64,000 nucleotides of DNA, taken from Candidatus Rubrimentiphilum sp. Its GTDB lineage: Bacteria; Vulcanimicrobiota; Vulcanimicrobiia; Vulcanimicrobiales; Vulcanimicrobiaceae. The stretch lies in assembly GCA_035710515.1 (NCBI GenBank), contig DASTDE010000002.1, positions 124,001 through 188,000 on the forward strand, written 5' to 3'. The stretch's first letter is position 1. Each line of letters opens with the position of its first letter. The translations under genes and the position numbers were made by a program. The notes beneath the pieces were generated by a model that was given only the letters and a program-made list of their open reading frames with translations, was not told the DNA's origin and did not search any database. Shown piece after piece: positions 18,074 through 26,256 of the stretch.

Positions 18074-18142
18074 ATGAGTACCAAGGACGAACGCGGCAAC
18101 CCGATGGGGATGGAGCTCCCCGATAACCGCCTCTCCGGCTGA
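18074..18142 (+). CDS. Possible 22-residue small protein
   Basis: An ATG-initiated ORF of 22 codons (starts MSTKDERGNP, ends PDNRLSG) lies between the ligase and the antiporter. A good ribosome site GGAAGGA is 5-6 bases upstream. It is charged, hydrophilic and has no membrane segment. I recognise no family; conservation would be needed to call it real. Confidence 0.35.
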   Translation: MSTKDERGNPMGMELPDNRLSG

Positions 18143-18181
18143 TGGCTCCTGTCAACGCGAACGCTAGACGGGAGTTTTTTT

Positions 18182-19327
18182 ATGAATATGTGGACGGTTG
18201 CGGCGATTTGGATGGCGCTGGCGGCAGTAAGCGCCGTGATCGCGATTCGCATCAAAATGCCCGCCGCTTTGGCGGAGATCATCATCGGCATGCTGGCCGG
18301 CAACCTAATCGCGTTGCGCACAAATGCATGGATCGATTTCGTGGCCGGTTTCGGCGCCATTCTTTTCACGTTTTTAGCTGGCGCGGAGATCGACCCCGCC
18401 GTTCTTCGCAAACAACTCGTCCCCTCAACCGTGCTCGGCGCTGCTTCGTTCCTTGCGCCGTTTTTGGCGGCGATGGGATTCGCATTATTCCTGGCGCACT
18501 GGCCGGCAAACGCTGCCAAAATCGCCGGGCTCGCAATGTCGACGACGTCGGTCGCGGTCGTGTATGCGGTTATGGTCGAATCGGGCCTGGCCAGCCGGGA
18601 ATTCGGACAATTGATTCTGGCGGCATGCTTCTTCACCGACTTGGGAACCGTAGCCGCGCTCGGCTTGTTGTTTGCGAACTACAATGTGTGGCTGGCTCTT
18701 CTTGGCGTGGGAATCGTGGTTGCAATGGTGGCCGTCCCGAAGGTATTGCCCATCGTTGTGGAGCGGACGCGTCGTTATGTCAGCGAGCCGGGCCTGCGCA
18801 TACTGTTTGCGATCATTTTCGTTCTCGCTGCTTTGGCGACGTACGCGAAGAGCGAGGGCGTTCTTCCAGCCTACTTCCTTGGAATCGCGTGCGCCGGCTT
18901 TATGTTCACGTATCCCGACATCAAGCGCCGGCTGCAAACGATGACGATGACGCTGCTCGCACCGTTCTACTTCATCAAAGCCGGAACGTATATTTCATTT
19001 GCTGCAGCCGCGGGCAGCGTTTGGCTCATCGTCGCGCTGTTTTTCGTGAAAGTGGTCGCCAAGATCGCGGCCATCCTGCCAATCGCCCGTTACGCCTTCA
19101 AATACTCGAAAAACGACGCGAGCTATCTCACGCTGATGATGGCTACGGGCTTGACGTTCGGGACGATCTCGAGCCTGTACGGATTGACCCACCATTACAT
19201 CACTCAAGCCCAATACACGACGCTGGTGACGGTCGTCATTCTGACCGCCATCATCCCCACGCTGGTGGCGCAGGCGCTCTTCAAACCGGCCGAGGAGCCT
19301 GAAGAGATGGAAGCCGAGGTGCCGTGA
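18182..19327 (+). CDS. Cation:proton antiporter, CPA2 (KefB/NapA-like)
   Basis: 381-residue membrane protein with ~11-12 hydrophobic segments and the Na_H_Exchanger fold. Typical stretches: IKMPAALAEIIIGMLAGNL, AILFTFLAGAEIDPAVL and MSTTSVAVVYAVMVE in the ion-binding region, then FFTDLGTVAALGLLF and LAPFYFIKAGTYISF. There is no C-terminal RCK/TrkA domain, so it is the short form. It should exchange Na+ or K+ for protons. Ribosome site ACGGGAG precedes the ATG. Confidence 0.88.
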   Translation: MNMWTVAAIWMALAAVSAVIAIRIKMPAALAEIIIGMLAGNLIALRTNAWIDFVAGFGAILFTFLAGAEIDPAVLRKQLVPSTVLGAASFLAPFLAAMGFALFLAHWPANAAKIAGLAMSTTSVAVVYAVMVESGLASREFGQLILAACFFTDLGTVAALGLLFANYNVWLALLGVGIVVAMVAVPKVLPIVVERTRRYVSEPGLRILFAIIFVLAALATYAKSEGVLPAYFLGIACAGFMFTYPDIKRRLQTMTMTLLAPFYFIKAGTYISFAAAAGSVWLIVALFFVKVVAKIAAILPIARYAFKYSKNDASYLTLMMATGLTFGTISSLYGLTHHYITQAQYTTLVTVVILTAIIPTLVAQALFKPAEEPEEMEAEVP

Positions 19328-19356
19328 TGGGTATGCAGGGAGCAGGAGGTCATACC

Positions 19357-19839
19357 ATGTTTCGAGGTCTCACCGCTGCCGTGACCAGCGCCGTTCTCTT
19401 CGCCGGCGCGGCGCTCGCCGCGCAGGCGGCAAAGCCGGCAGCTTCACCGCTAGTTCAAGCCCAGTTGAAAGGTCACTGGGTATGCATGCAGACCGGGACC
19501 AGCTCCGGGACATTCAACGAAGACTGGACTCCCGTTTTCGGCGGCTCGTGGCTGCGCGCCACGGACAGCGTGAAGGGCGTCACGACGGCCGAGCACACGC
19601 TCACATACAGTAAAGCGATCAGCACCTGGATCGTTCTCGACGCATTCCCGACCGGAGCCTACGATATCTTACACGGAACCGGCACAGGTGCGACGCGCAT
19701 CGCCTTTCATGCCGTTTATCCGAAATTGGCCCTTGCCGTAACCTACGCGCGGCTTTCGCCCGCGAAATACACGGTGGACGTAAACGGAAACATTCAAGGC
19801 AAGAAACTGGCCACGCACAGCGTCTGCGCGAAGCGCTAG
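19357..19839 (+). CDS. Hypothetical secreted protein
   Basis: 160 residues from the ATG at 19357, chosen because a strong AGGAGGT sits six bases upstream; an in-frame ATG at 19324 overlaps the antiporter stop and would spoil the signal peptide. N-terminal signal with cleavage near ALAAQAAK. The mature part has two Cys (HWVCMQTGT and HSVCAKR) that could form a disulfide, and a beta-rich look (GHWVCM...FGGSWLRATDSV). Similar in character to DUF1579-like proteins, but I do not assign a family. Confidence 0.7.
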   Translation: MFRGLTAAVTSAVLFAGAALAAQAAKPAASPLVQAQLKGHWVCMQTGTSSGTFNEDWTPVFGGSWLRATDSVKGVTTAEHTLTYSKAISTWIVLDAFPTGAYDILHGTGTGATRIAFHAVYPKLALAVTYARLSPAKYTVDVNGNIQGKKLATHSVCAKR

Positions 19840-20303
19840 GGTTGAGGCGAGGGCGACGCTTGTAGCTCGTCGATAATTTGGAGCGGGGTTTTTATCTGGG
19901 CGACCAGTTCGTCGGCCAGGCGTAACTCCGCAACGTTCGAACGGTGCGCGCGCTCGATGGCGAGCGCTTGCGTCATAGCTGCCTCAGCGGTAGCGCGTCC
20001 CGTTGCGACGTTACCGCGCTGCGCGTCGGCGGCCCCGATGTATGCTGACAGCCCGGTTTCAAAGAGCAGCAGTTTGTAGCGCACGTCGGCGCGATCTTCC
20101 CGGCTCCCACACTTTTGCGCCTGAGCGCGCAGCGCAATAAAGGCGTTATAGGCGGTCTGCGGCTTGCGCCGCATGACGTCCCGCGCCGACTCGAAGCCGT
20201 GCAAGAACGTCTTGTACGATCCGCGCCCGCAGCGCGCCTCGGCGGACATCGCGCACGTGCAAAGCGCGAACGCCGCAGCGGTGATTGCAAACACGTAACG
20301 CAT
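19836..20303 (-). CDS. Hypothetical secreted protein, helical
   Basis: 155 residues from ATG at 20303 (MRYVFAITAAAF), which lies just beyond the ABC ATPase stop; the longer open frame to 20336 would overlap it. Signal peptide, cleavage near SAEARCGRG; three cysteines in the first 75 residues. The rest is Ala/Arg/Glu-rich and probably alpha-helical (TPR-like spacing possible). It may be the third gene of the MacB-like export operon. No family recognised. Confidence 0.62.
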   Translation of the reverse strand: MRYVFAITAAAFALCTCAMSAEARCGRGSYKTFLHGFESARDVMRRKPQTAYNAFIALRAQAQKCGSREDRADVRYKLLLFETGLSAYIGAADAQRGNVATGRATAEAAMTQALAIERAHRSNVAELRLADELVAQIKTPLQIIDELQASPSPQP

Positions 20304-20307
20304 GGCT

Positions 20308-20979
20308 CTAGATTTTCCCATCATCCAGCAAAACAACCCGCTCGGCGGCGCGGCGGATCCGGTAATCGTGCGAGGTTATCACCACCGTCGTTCCGCGGCT
20401 GCGCGCCAACTCCGTAAGGATGTTCGTGACGATGGCTCCGTTCTCGGCGTCGAGCTGCGACGTCGGTTCGTCGGCCAGAATCGCGCACGGATTTCCTGCC
20501 AGCGCACGCGCGATGGCCACCCGCTGTTTTTCGCCGCCCGATAGGTCTCGCGCCGGCCGGTCCGCCTGCTCGTGCAGCCCGAGTTCGGACAGCAGATCGC
20601 GAGCCGCCTTGCGCGCATCTCGGCCCCGCACGCCGCGCACGTGAAAAGCCAGCTCGACGTTTTCCGAGCCCGTCATCGAATTGAAAAGATTGAAGCCTTG
20701 AAACACGTAGCCGAAATGCCGCAAGCGAAAGCGCGCGAGTTCCTTGCGGCCAAGGTGCGTTAGGTCGGTTCCTGATGTGACGACGCTGCCGCTCGTTGGC
20801 GTTAACAAGCCGCCGATAATCGAGAGCAGCGTGCTCTTGCCCGAGCCCGAGGGTCCCATCACCAAAAGCATCTCGCCACGTTTGATCTCGAGCGAAACAC
20901 CTTTGAGCGCGTGGACGGGTTTCGGGCCCGGATAGGTCATCCGGAGATCGCGCACGGCAACCGTTACGTCGTTGTTCAC
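20308..20979 (-). CDS. ABC transporter ATP-binding protein, MacB/LolD type
   Basis: 223 residues. Walker A GPSGSGKST, signature LSGGEKQRVAIARAL and Walker B AILADEPTSQLD are intact, and YVFQGFNLFNSMTGSENVEL is typical of the MacB/LolD/DevA group. These ATPases pair with FtsX-like permeases and drive mechanotransmission from the inner membrane. The permease gene is 3 bases upstream. Confidence 0.9.
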   Translation of the reverse strand: MNNDVTVAVRDLRMTYPGPKPVHALKGVSLEIKRGEMLLVMGPSGSGKSTLLSIIGGLLTPTSGSVVTSGTDLTHLGRKELARFRLRHFGYVFQGFNLFNSMTGSENVELAFHVRGVRGRDARKAARDLLSELGLHEQADRPARDLSGGEKQRVAIARALAGNPCAILADEPTSQLDAENGAIVTNILTELARSRGTTVVITSHDYRIRRAAERVVLLDDGKI

Positions 20980-20982
20980 GTG

Positions 20983-22119
20983 CTATGCCCGGAAGACCAG
21001 CGCGGGATCGGCTCGCGTGACCCGCTGCATGGCGACGACGCCTGCGCCCGTGCAGATTACGAGAGCCAGGATGAGCACCTCGATCGCGCCGGCCGGCGTA
21101 ATCAGAATGTCCACGCCGCGGTCCGCCGCTATCGAGCGTAGCCCGAACGTTAGCGCCAAACTCAGCACGTACCCGATGCCCGCCATGATCGCCGCTTGCA
21201 GTGCGATTACTCCGTAGAGATAGCCGTCGCTTACGCCAATCGCTTTGAGCGTGCCGTACTCTTGAAAATGCTCGTTTATCGACGTGTACAGGATCTGGCC
21301 GACGACGGCGATGCCCACGATCGCGCCCATCAGTGCAATCAGCGTGAGGATAAACCCGATCCCGGTTCGTTTCACCCAATAATCGCGCGTGGTTCGAATC
21401 ATTTGTTCGCGCGTCAATGCGCGAACATGTGGAATGCGCCGCTCGATCGCCCCTGCCAGCTGCGCGACGGCGGCCGGATTCTTGGCCTTCACAAGGACGT
21501 ACATGATCGGGTCGCTCTCTTCGAGCGGCGGCGGCGCGGCGCCGGACGGCGAGAAAAACGAGAGTGCTGTCGGCGTATACACGTTTGCCGTTTCAAGCGA
21601 CGTATAAAAAAACGTCGCCGAGACAATCGGCTGCGTGCCATGAGTAACGTAGGCAAGATGCGCGGGAAGCGTCCCAATTGTGCCGCTCTCTCCGGAATGC
21701 TGCAAACCGAGGAGGCGCAGCTGCGTTGCATCAATCGCGACCGCGTAGGGCCGGCGCAACTGCCGAACGGTTGCGCGATCGACGTTACCCGGGTTGAATA
21801 GCGTTCCGTTCGGATCGAAGCCGACGATGCGTCCCAGCGCAAGCAAGTCGTGCGGACCCCGCCAACGCGCAACTCCAAGCGAAAGTGCTTCCACTTGCGC
21901 GACGCCCGGAACGGCGCGGACCTTGGCGACGTCCCCGTACTGAAGCGGCAGCGTGCCCTCGAAGTACAACATTTCTGGCGCCGTCACCCAAATGTCGGCC
22001 GGAGATTCTGAAATCGGCAGCGCCGTTGAGTTGACGAATCCGGTGAACAGCGCGACCTGCACCGTGAGCAGGGTCACGGCAAAAACGATCCCGCCCAACG
22101 CCACGAAGAACCGCGGCAT
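20983..22119 (-). CDS. FtsX-like ABC permease (DevC/MacB type)
   Basis: 378 residues: TM1 at ~5-25, a long extracytoplasmic domain, then three TM segments (IGFILTLIALMGAIVGIAVVGQIL, LYGVIALQAAIMAGIGYVLSLAL, AIEVLILALVICTGAGVV), the FtsX layout. The open frame continues upstream to 22155 with a family-like LTLARKTLFEDMPRF but no ATG, so the true start may be a rare codon (ATT 22155 or CTG 22146) beside the hydratase stop. Partner of the ATPase below; no membrane-fusion protein is seen here. Confidence 0.85.
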   Translation of the reverse strand: MPRFFVALGGIVFAVTLLTVQVALFTGFVNSTALPISESPADIWVTAPEMLYFEGTLPLQYGDVAKVRAVPGVAQVEALSLGVARWRGPHDLLALGRIVGFDPNGTLFNPGNVDRATVRQLRRPYAVAIDATQLRLLGLQHSGESGTIGTLPAHLAYVTHGTQPIVSATFFYTSLETANVYTPTALSFFSPSGAAPPPLEESDPIMYVLVKAKNPAAVAQLAGAIERRIPHVRALTREQMIRTTRDYWVKRTGIGFILTLIALMGAIVGIAVVGQILYTSINEHFQEYGTLKAIGVSDGYLYGVIALQAAIMAGIGYVLSLALTFGLRSIAADRGVDILITPAGAIEVLILALVICTGAGVVAMQRVTRADPALVFRA

Positions 22120-22156
22120 GTCCTCGAAGAGCGTCTTGCGCGCCAGCGTTAAAATG

Positions 22157-23017
22157 TTATTTGTTCTTGAACCGTGCCGTGCGCTTTTCGTTGTAGGAAG
22201 CGAGCCCTTCTTTCGCGTCTTCGCTCTTGAAGAGCAGCGACTGGAGCTCGCGTTCTAGCGCTAGTGCGTCCTGAAGCGGCAGTTCCATGCCCGTCTGAAC
22301 GCTGCGCTTGATGTGACCGACCGCCATCGGCGCTTTGTTCGGCGACGTAAACTGCTTGGCGTATGTCAGCGCCTGATCGCGGAAGCTCGCCGCGTCGCCT
22401 TCGTACACGTCGTTAACGATTCCCCAATCCAACGCTTGCTCGAAGCTGAAAGTGCGTCCCATCGCCATCAATTCGATCGCGCGAGACTTTCCGACCAGCC
22501 GCGCCAACCGCTGCGTTCCGCCGGTGCCCGGCAACACGCCGAGCGCAACCTCGGGCAAGCCGATCTTGCCGGCGTCCTGACGCGCGATGCGTATGTCGGC
22601 CGCCATCGCGATCTCCAGACCGCCCCCGACGGTGTGCCCGTTCAACGCCGCGATGACGAGCTTCGGCGTCTGTTCCAAGCGCGAAAGCGTCTCGTTGGCG
22701 TGCAGGCAAAAATTGTACTTGAACTCGGGTGTGACGTTGTTGAGCATGGCGATGTTCGCCCCGGCCGAAAAGAATTTTTCACCCTTGCCGATCAGAACGA
22801 TGACTTCCACATCAGTATCGAACCGCGCATCCAAGATCGCTTCGTCGAGTTGACGCATCATCTCGTGCGTGTACGTGTTGGCGGGCGGATCGTCCATCTC
22901 GATGATCGCGACATGTCCGTCCTTGCTGTAATTGATGACGCGTTTGCCGTCGAAGCCGCGCGCCTCGCGCCCGAACGGCGTTTGCGCGGCAGCGGGGCCA
23001 TTCACGGTAGTAGCCAT
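22157..23017 (-). CDS. Enoyl-CoA hydratase/isomerase
   Basis: 286 residues, crotonase fold. Oxyanion-hole segments are seen in KFFSAGANIAML and LNGHTVGGGLEIAMAADIRI; the catalytic region is GLPEVALGVLPGTGGTQRLARLVG, which has the Glu pair of true hydratases. It hydrates an unsaturated acyl-CoA or acts on a CoA-thioester ring product. It begins at the oxygenase stop (TAATG, one base shared), so the two are translated together. It is a single domain, unlike BoxC (two-domain). Confidence 0.9.
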   Translation of the reverse strand: MATTVNGPAAAQTPFGREARGFDGKRVINYSKDGHVAIIEMDDPPANTYTHEMMRQLDEAILDARFDTDVEVIVLIGKGEKFFSAGANIAMLNNVTPEFKYNFCLHANETLSRLEQTPKLVIAALNGHTVGGGLEIAMAADIRIARQDAGKIGLPEVALGVLPGTGGTQRLARLVGKSRAIELMAMGRTFSFEQALDWGIVNDVYEGDAASFRDQALTYAKQFTSPNKAPMAVGHIKRSVQTGMELPLQDALALERELQSLLFKSEDAKEGLASYNEKRTARFKNK

Positions 23018-24135
23018 TATTCTTTTCCTTTAGGTGCGATCCAACTCGCGTCTTTGGTGTATTCTTGAACCTTTGCTTCGTCTTCCACGGTCGGCAGCAT
23101 GGTGGGCAGGTACGCATCCCATTCGGCCTGGGTCAGCTGCCGTCCGTCCACGCTCCAAAACTGGCCCGCATACTGACCGATTTTCCGGTTGAAGCGGATG
23201 TCCGGCACGTAGAGCTTCGCATCGGCTGCGTTAACGGCATTGACGCGCTCGACCGTCTTGCTGATTTCATCGTAGAACTGTCCGCGCGCGCGCTCGTTCA
23301 GGTGCTCGCGATCGGCGGAGTCGCCGGCCTTGTCTTCGTCCACGCGGCCTTTAATGCCCCACGTGTACGCCCACTGCGCCGAGCCTGAGTGATCCGTTCC
23401 GAAGAGATCCAGCGATCCTGAGATCCACTTGTTGTAGTACTTCTGCTGCAGGTCGACCGGAATCACGCCGGCCTGTGCGATGCGCCGCAGGCCGGAGATG
23501 CCGGTGCCCATGTGATACGACTCCTCGCGTAGCATTGGGCCCATCGACTGTGCGAGCGGAGCGAAAGCCGAATGCGAGAGCATCGTCAGTTGGAACTTGC
23601 CGTCGCGGTCCATGAAGTTGGTGTAGGCGAAAAAGTCGAGCCAGTGCGTGACGTCGTCGTTGAACGCATGCAGCAGCCGGTTTTTCTTGCCGTAGGCGCG
23701 CCGCTCGAGCAGTTTTTGTGCTTCGATCTTTCCGTCGTTGCCGAAATACTTGATGAGCACGTGACACATTTGGTAGCCGTGGCGCGTCTCTTCGACCATG
23801 ATGCGCACGAGCGATGCCAAATCGTATTCCGACGGGGCATTGTTCACGAGAAAGCGCTGCTGTTCGTTTGAAGCGAACTCTGTGTCGCCCTGATAGACGA
23901 TCATGTTCAAGAGCGCGTCGCGCATGCGCTGGTCGGGCACCTCCATGACTTTGTCCCAACGGCGCTCGCCCTTGAAATCCCCGAAGTAAATCTCATTCGT
24001 CGGCAACTCGCCGTATTTGGCTTCGAACTGGTAGCCCGGCATGTAACGGTCGATCAGCTCCTGATTTAAGCCGATGTCCTGTTGCCAGTCCTTGAGCAGG
24101 TCCAGCCAATCGTCAAAGGTCGCGATGCGTGCCAT
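23017..24135 (-). CDS. BoxB-like diiron oxygenase (PaaA/BoxB family)
   Basis: 372 residues resembling BoxB, the benzoyl-CoA 2,3-epoxidase, and more distantly PaaA. Diiron-ligand motifs are GDTEFASNEQ, VEETRHGYQM and REESYHMGTG; other BoxB-like segments are FMDRDGKFQLTML, SGSLDLFG and GIKGRVDE. It is about 100 residues shorter than BoxB. AAGGAG lies five bases before the ATG. The substrate is a CoA-thioester by family inference; aromatic or not is unknown. No reductase (BoxA, PaaE) is present in the window, so electrons must come from elsewhere. Hydratase follows, overlapping. Confidence 0.82.
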   Translation of the reverse strand: MARIATFDDWLDLLKDWQQDIGLNQELIDRYMPGYQFEAKYGELPTNEIYFGDFKGERRWDKVMEVPDQRMRDALLNMIVYQGDTEFASNEQQRFLVNNAPSEYDLASLVRIMVEETRHGYQMCHVLIKYFGNDGKIEAQKLLERRAYGKKNRLLHAFNDDVTHWLDFFAYTNFMDRDGKFQLTMLSHSAFAPLAQSMGPMLREESYHMGTGISGLRRIAQAGVIPVDLQQKYYNKWISGSLDLFGTDHSGSAQWAYTWGIKGRVDEDKAGDSADREHLNERARGQFYDEISKTVERVNAVNAADAKLYVPDIRFNRKIGQYAGQFWSVDGRQLTQAEWDAYLPTMLPTVEDEAKVQEYTKDASWIAPKGKE

Positions 24136-24251
24136 GAATACTCCTTATACCACCAAGCCCTTCGAGCCTCGCCACCTCCCGCATAACTCCCCTAGGTAAC
24201 CGTGCGGAAATCCCCCGGCAACAAGCGGCCATTAACGTCCTCGATTGGGTC

Positions 24252-24323
24252 GGGGCCGTAGCGTAATTGGTAGCGCGCCGTGTCGCCAACTCGGAGGTGC
24301 GGGTTCAATCCCCGCCGGCTCCA
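24252..24323 (+). tRNA. tRNA-like gene, anticodon GCC (Gly) with an odd anticodon loop
   Basis: A 72-base cloverleaf can be folded: acceptor GGGGCCG/CGGCTCC (one G-T pair), T8-A9, D arm GCGT/GCGC with AATTGGTA loop, T arm GCGGG-TTCAATC-CCCGC and discriminator A. The anticodon stem CCGTG/CTCGG has one T-T mismatch and the loop TCGCCAA gives anticodon GCC but C instead of the near-universal T at position 33. CCA is not encoded. It could be tRNA-Gly(GCC), an atypical isoacceptor or a decaying copy. It sits alone on the plus strand inside a leftward gene cluster. Confidence 0.58.
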
Positions 24324-24408
24324 GGCCCAACGTGGTTGGGTCTTCCGCCCAGGTCTCTCGCGTGCTAAGATTGCTACGGCGACACGGCAAACTTACGCTA
24401 CGCGAGGG

Positions 24409-24438
24409 GCCGCTCAATGAGAGCGGCTCTTTTATTTT
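24409..24438 (+). terminator. Intrinsic terminator (tRNA side; may also act leftward)
   Basis: GCCGCTC-AATGA-GAGCGGC stem (24409-24427) followed by TCTTTTATTTT. It lies 85 bases behind the tRNA-like gene and would end its transcript. On the other strand it sits just behind the small ORF at 24439, where no T run follows. Confidence 0.78.
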
Positions 24439-24711
24439 CTAATCTGCGTCTTCGTGAAAGTGTAGATGACAGCCGTCCTCGGCGTCTCGCAATACTTCTT
24501 GAGCTTCGGAGAGCATCGATTGAGAGACCGGCGGCGCGGATTCGATCTCCCCTTCTTCCGCCAGAAAATCGCTCTCGGACCAATCTTCCCAGGTCTCGAG
24601 CGGCTGACGGTCGACTTCGGCCGGAAATTGCACGCAAAAACCTTCGACTAAGTGCAAACCGACCACGAGCACGCGCGTTCCGCGCGGAAAGAATGTTCCG
24701 TCCTTCCACAA
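24439..24711 (-). CDS. Small acidic protein in frame with the preceding aldehyde dehydrogenase
   Basis: 90 residues from TTG 24711; acidic, with EDWSESDFLAEEGEIESAPP and a His-rich tail HLHFHEDAD, no signal or TM. The coding look continues upstream of the TTG (KIGTSYQTTYGTLWKDG) to the codon after the dehydrogenase TAG (24763-24765), in the same frame and without ATG. An ATA at 24759 has GGAG eight bases upstream. So initiation could be at ATA, ATT (24744) or TTG, or the segment could be read by stop-codon readthrough. No family recognised. Confidence 0.55.
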   Translation of the reverse strand: MWKDGTFFPRGTRVLVVGLHLVEGFCVQFPAEVDRQPLETWEDWSESDFLAEEGEIESAPPVSQSMLSEAQEVLRDAEDGCHLHFHEDAD

Positions 24712-24762
24712 CGTGCCGTATGTGGTTTGATAGGACGTTCCAATTTTTAACGCGTCTATGGT

Positions 24763-26256
24763 CTATACTCCGAACGGATCGATCGGCTTCTCACCGATGT
24801 ACGTAATGATACTCTTGATTTCCGAATAGAGTGCCATCGTCTCCATCCCTAATTCGCGCCCGTAGCCGGATTGCTTGTAGCCGCCGAACGGCACGCCCGG
24901 AAACACCGCGTACGGCGTGTTGATGGCCACCGTCCCCGTTCGCAGCGCCTTGGCGGCGCGGCTTGCGCGCCCGATGTTCTGCGACCAGATGCTCGCGGAA
25001 AGACCGTATTCGCTGTCGTTGGCCAGCTCGATCGCCTGCGCTTCATCTTTAAAACGCGTGAAGCTGGCGACCGGGCCGAAGACTTCCTCGCGCGAGACCC
25101 GGTGCGAGGGCTGCGTCTCGTAGGCGCTGACGCTCCAGAACTTCCCATTCTCGAACCCGGGCCCGGCGTTGACCGGCCCGCCGCCCAGCAGCAGCTTTGC
25201 ACCCTCGCTCGCGCCGATCTCACAATACGATTTGATCTTATCGAGTTGTTCTTGGGTTGTGATCGCGCCGATCTGCGTCTGCGGATCCTCCGGATTGCCG
25301 ACGCGCAGTTTGCGCGCCTTCGTGGTAAACATCTCGATGAATTCGTCCGCGATGCTCTCTTGCACGAGTATGCGCGAGCGCGCCTCGCAACATTGGCCGG
25401 CGTTGTAAAATACGCCATAGAGTGCGCCGTTGACGGCTTGCCGTACATCGGCGTCGTCGAAAACCAGCGAGGGAGATTTCCCACCGAGCTCCAGCGTTAC
25501 GCGCTTTACGGTCTGCGCCGCCGTTGCCGCAACCCGTTTACCTGTTGCCGTGCTTCCGGTGAACGCGATCTTGTCGATACCCGGATGCTCCACCATCGCC
25601 TGTCCGAGACCGCGGCCCTCGCCCGTGATGACGTTGAGCACGCCTTCCGGCAGACCGGCCTCGAGCGCAATCTTTGCCAGTTCGAGTGCAGTGAGCGGCG
25701 TCTGTCCCGCCGGCTTGAGGACAATCGTGCAGCCGGCAGCTAACGCGGGCGCAACTTTCCACGACGTTAGCAGCAACGGAAAATTCCACGGCACGATCGC
25801 TCCGACGACACCGACCGGCTCGCGCACGGTCTGCGCGAGATAATTCGGCATCGGGCCGGGCAAACTGTTCCCATAATTCTTGGTCGCCGCGCCGGCATAG
25901 AATTCGAAGCAATCCACAATCGCGCCGAGTTCGCCCTTGGCGGTTCCAAGCGACTTGCCGTTGTCGCGCACCTCGAGCAGGGCGATGTCGCCCGCGCGCT
26001 CCGCGATCAGCTGCGCCATCTTATAGATGATCTTGGCGCGGCGCGACGCCGCCATCGTCGACCATTTTCCCCGCTCGAACGCATCGCGTGCGGCGGTGAC
26101 CGCGCGATCGACGTCGGCGGCGGAGGCGTTGGCGACTTGAGCGATCACCGCACCCGTGGCCGGATTCGTGTCGTCGCACGTCGCGCCGTCCGACGCGTCG
26201 AGCCATTGGTTTCCGATGAAGAGCTGAGTCTTGGTCGCCGTTGCAGTTACCGCCAT
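24763..26256 (-). CDS. NAD(P)-dependent aldehyde dehydrogenase
   Basis: 497 residues from ATG 26256 (MAVTATATKTQL). The ALDH signature is complete: GCTIVLKPAGQTPLTAL, cofactor loop IAFTGSTATGKRV, catalytic Glu in VTLELGGKSPSLVF and catalytic Cys in FYNAGQCCEARSRILVQ. It oxidises an aldehyde to the acid, or acts as a PaaZ-like enzyme after ring opening; it lacks PaaZ's second hydratase domain. The ATG overlaps the thiolase stop as TAATG, marking translation coupling. Confidence 0.92.
   Translation of the reverse strand: MAVTATATKTQLFIGNQWLDASDGATCDDTNPATGAVIAQVANASAADVDRAVTAARDAFERGKWSTMAASRRAKIIYKMAQLIAERAGDIALLEVRDNGKSLGTAKGELGAIVDCFEFYAGAATKNYGNSLPGPMPNYLAQTVREPVGVVGAIVPWNFPLLLTSWKVAPALAAGCTIVLKPAGQTPLTALELAKIALEAGLPEGVLNVITGEGRGLGQAMVEHPGIDKIAFTGSTATGKRVAATAAQTVKRVTLELGGKSPSLVFDDADVRQAVNGALYGVFYNAGQCCEARSRILVQESIADEFIEMFTTKARKLRVGNPEDPQTQIGAITTQEQLDKIKSYCEIGASEGAKLLLGGGPVNAGPGFENGKFWSVSAYETQPSHRVSREEVFGPVASFTRFKDEAQAIELANDSEYGLSASIWSQNIGRASRAAKALRTGTVAINTPYAVFPGVPFGGYKQSGYGRELGMETMALYSEIKSIITYIGEKPIDPFGV

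Noticed and set aside
24232-24417. 61-codon minus ORF over the tRNA-like gene
   Set aside because: Typical antisense translation of a tRNA region, not a gene.
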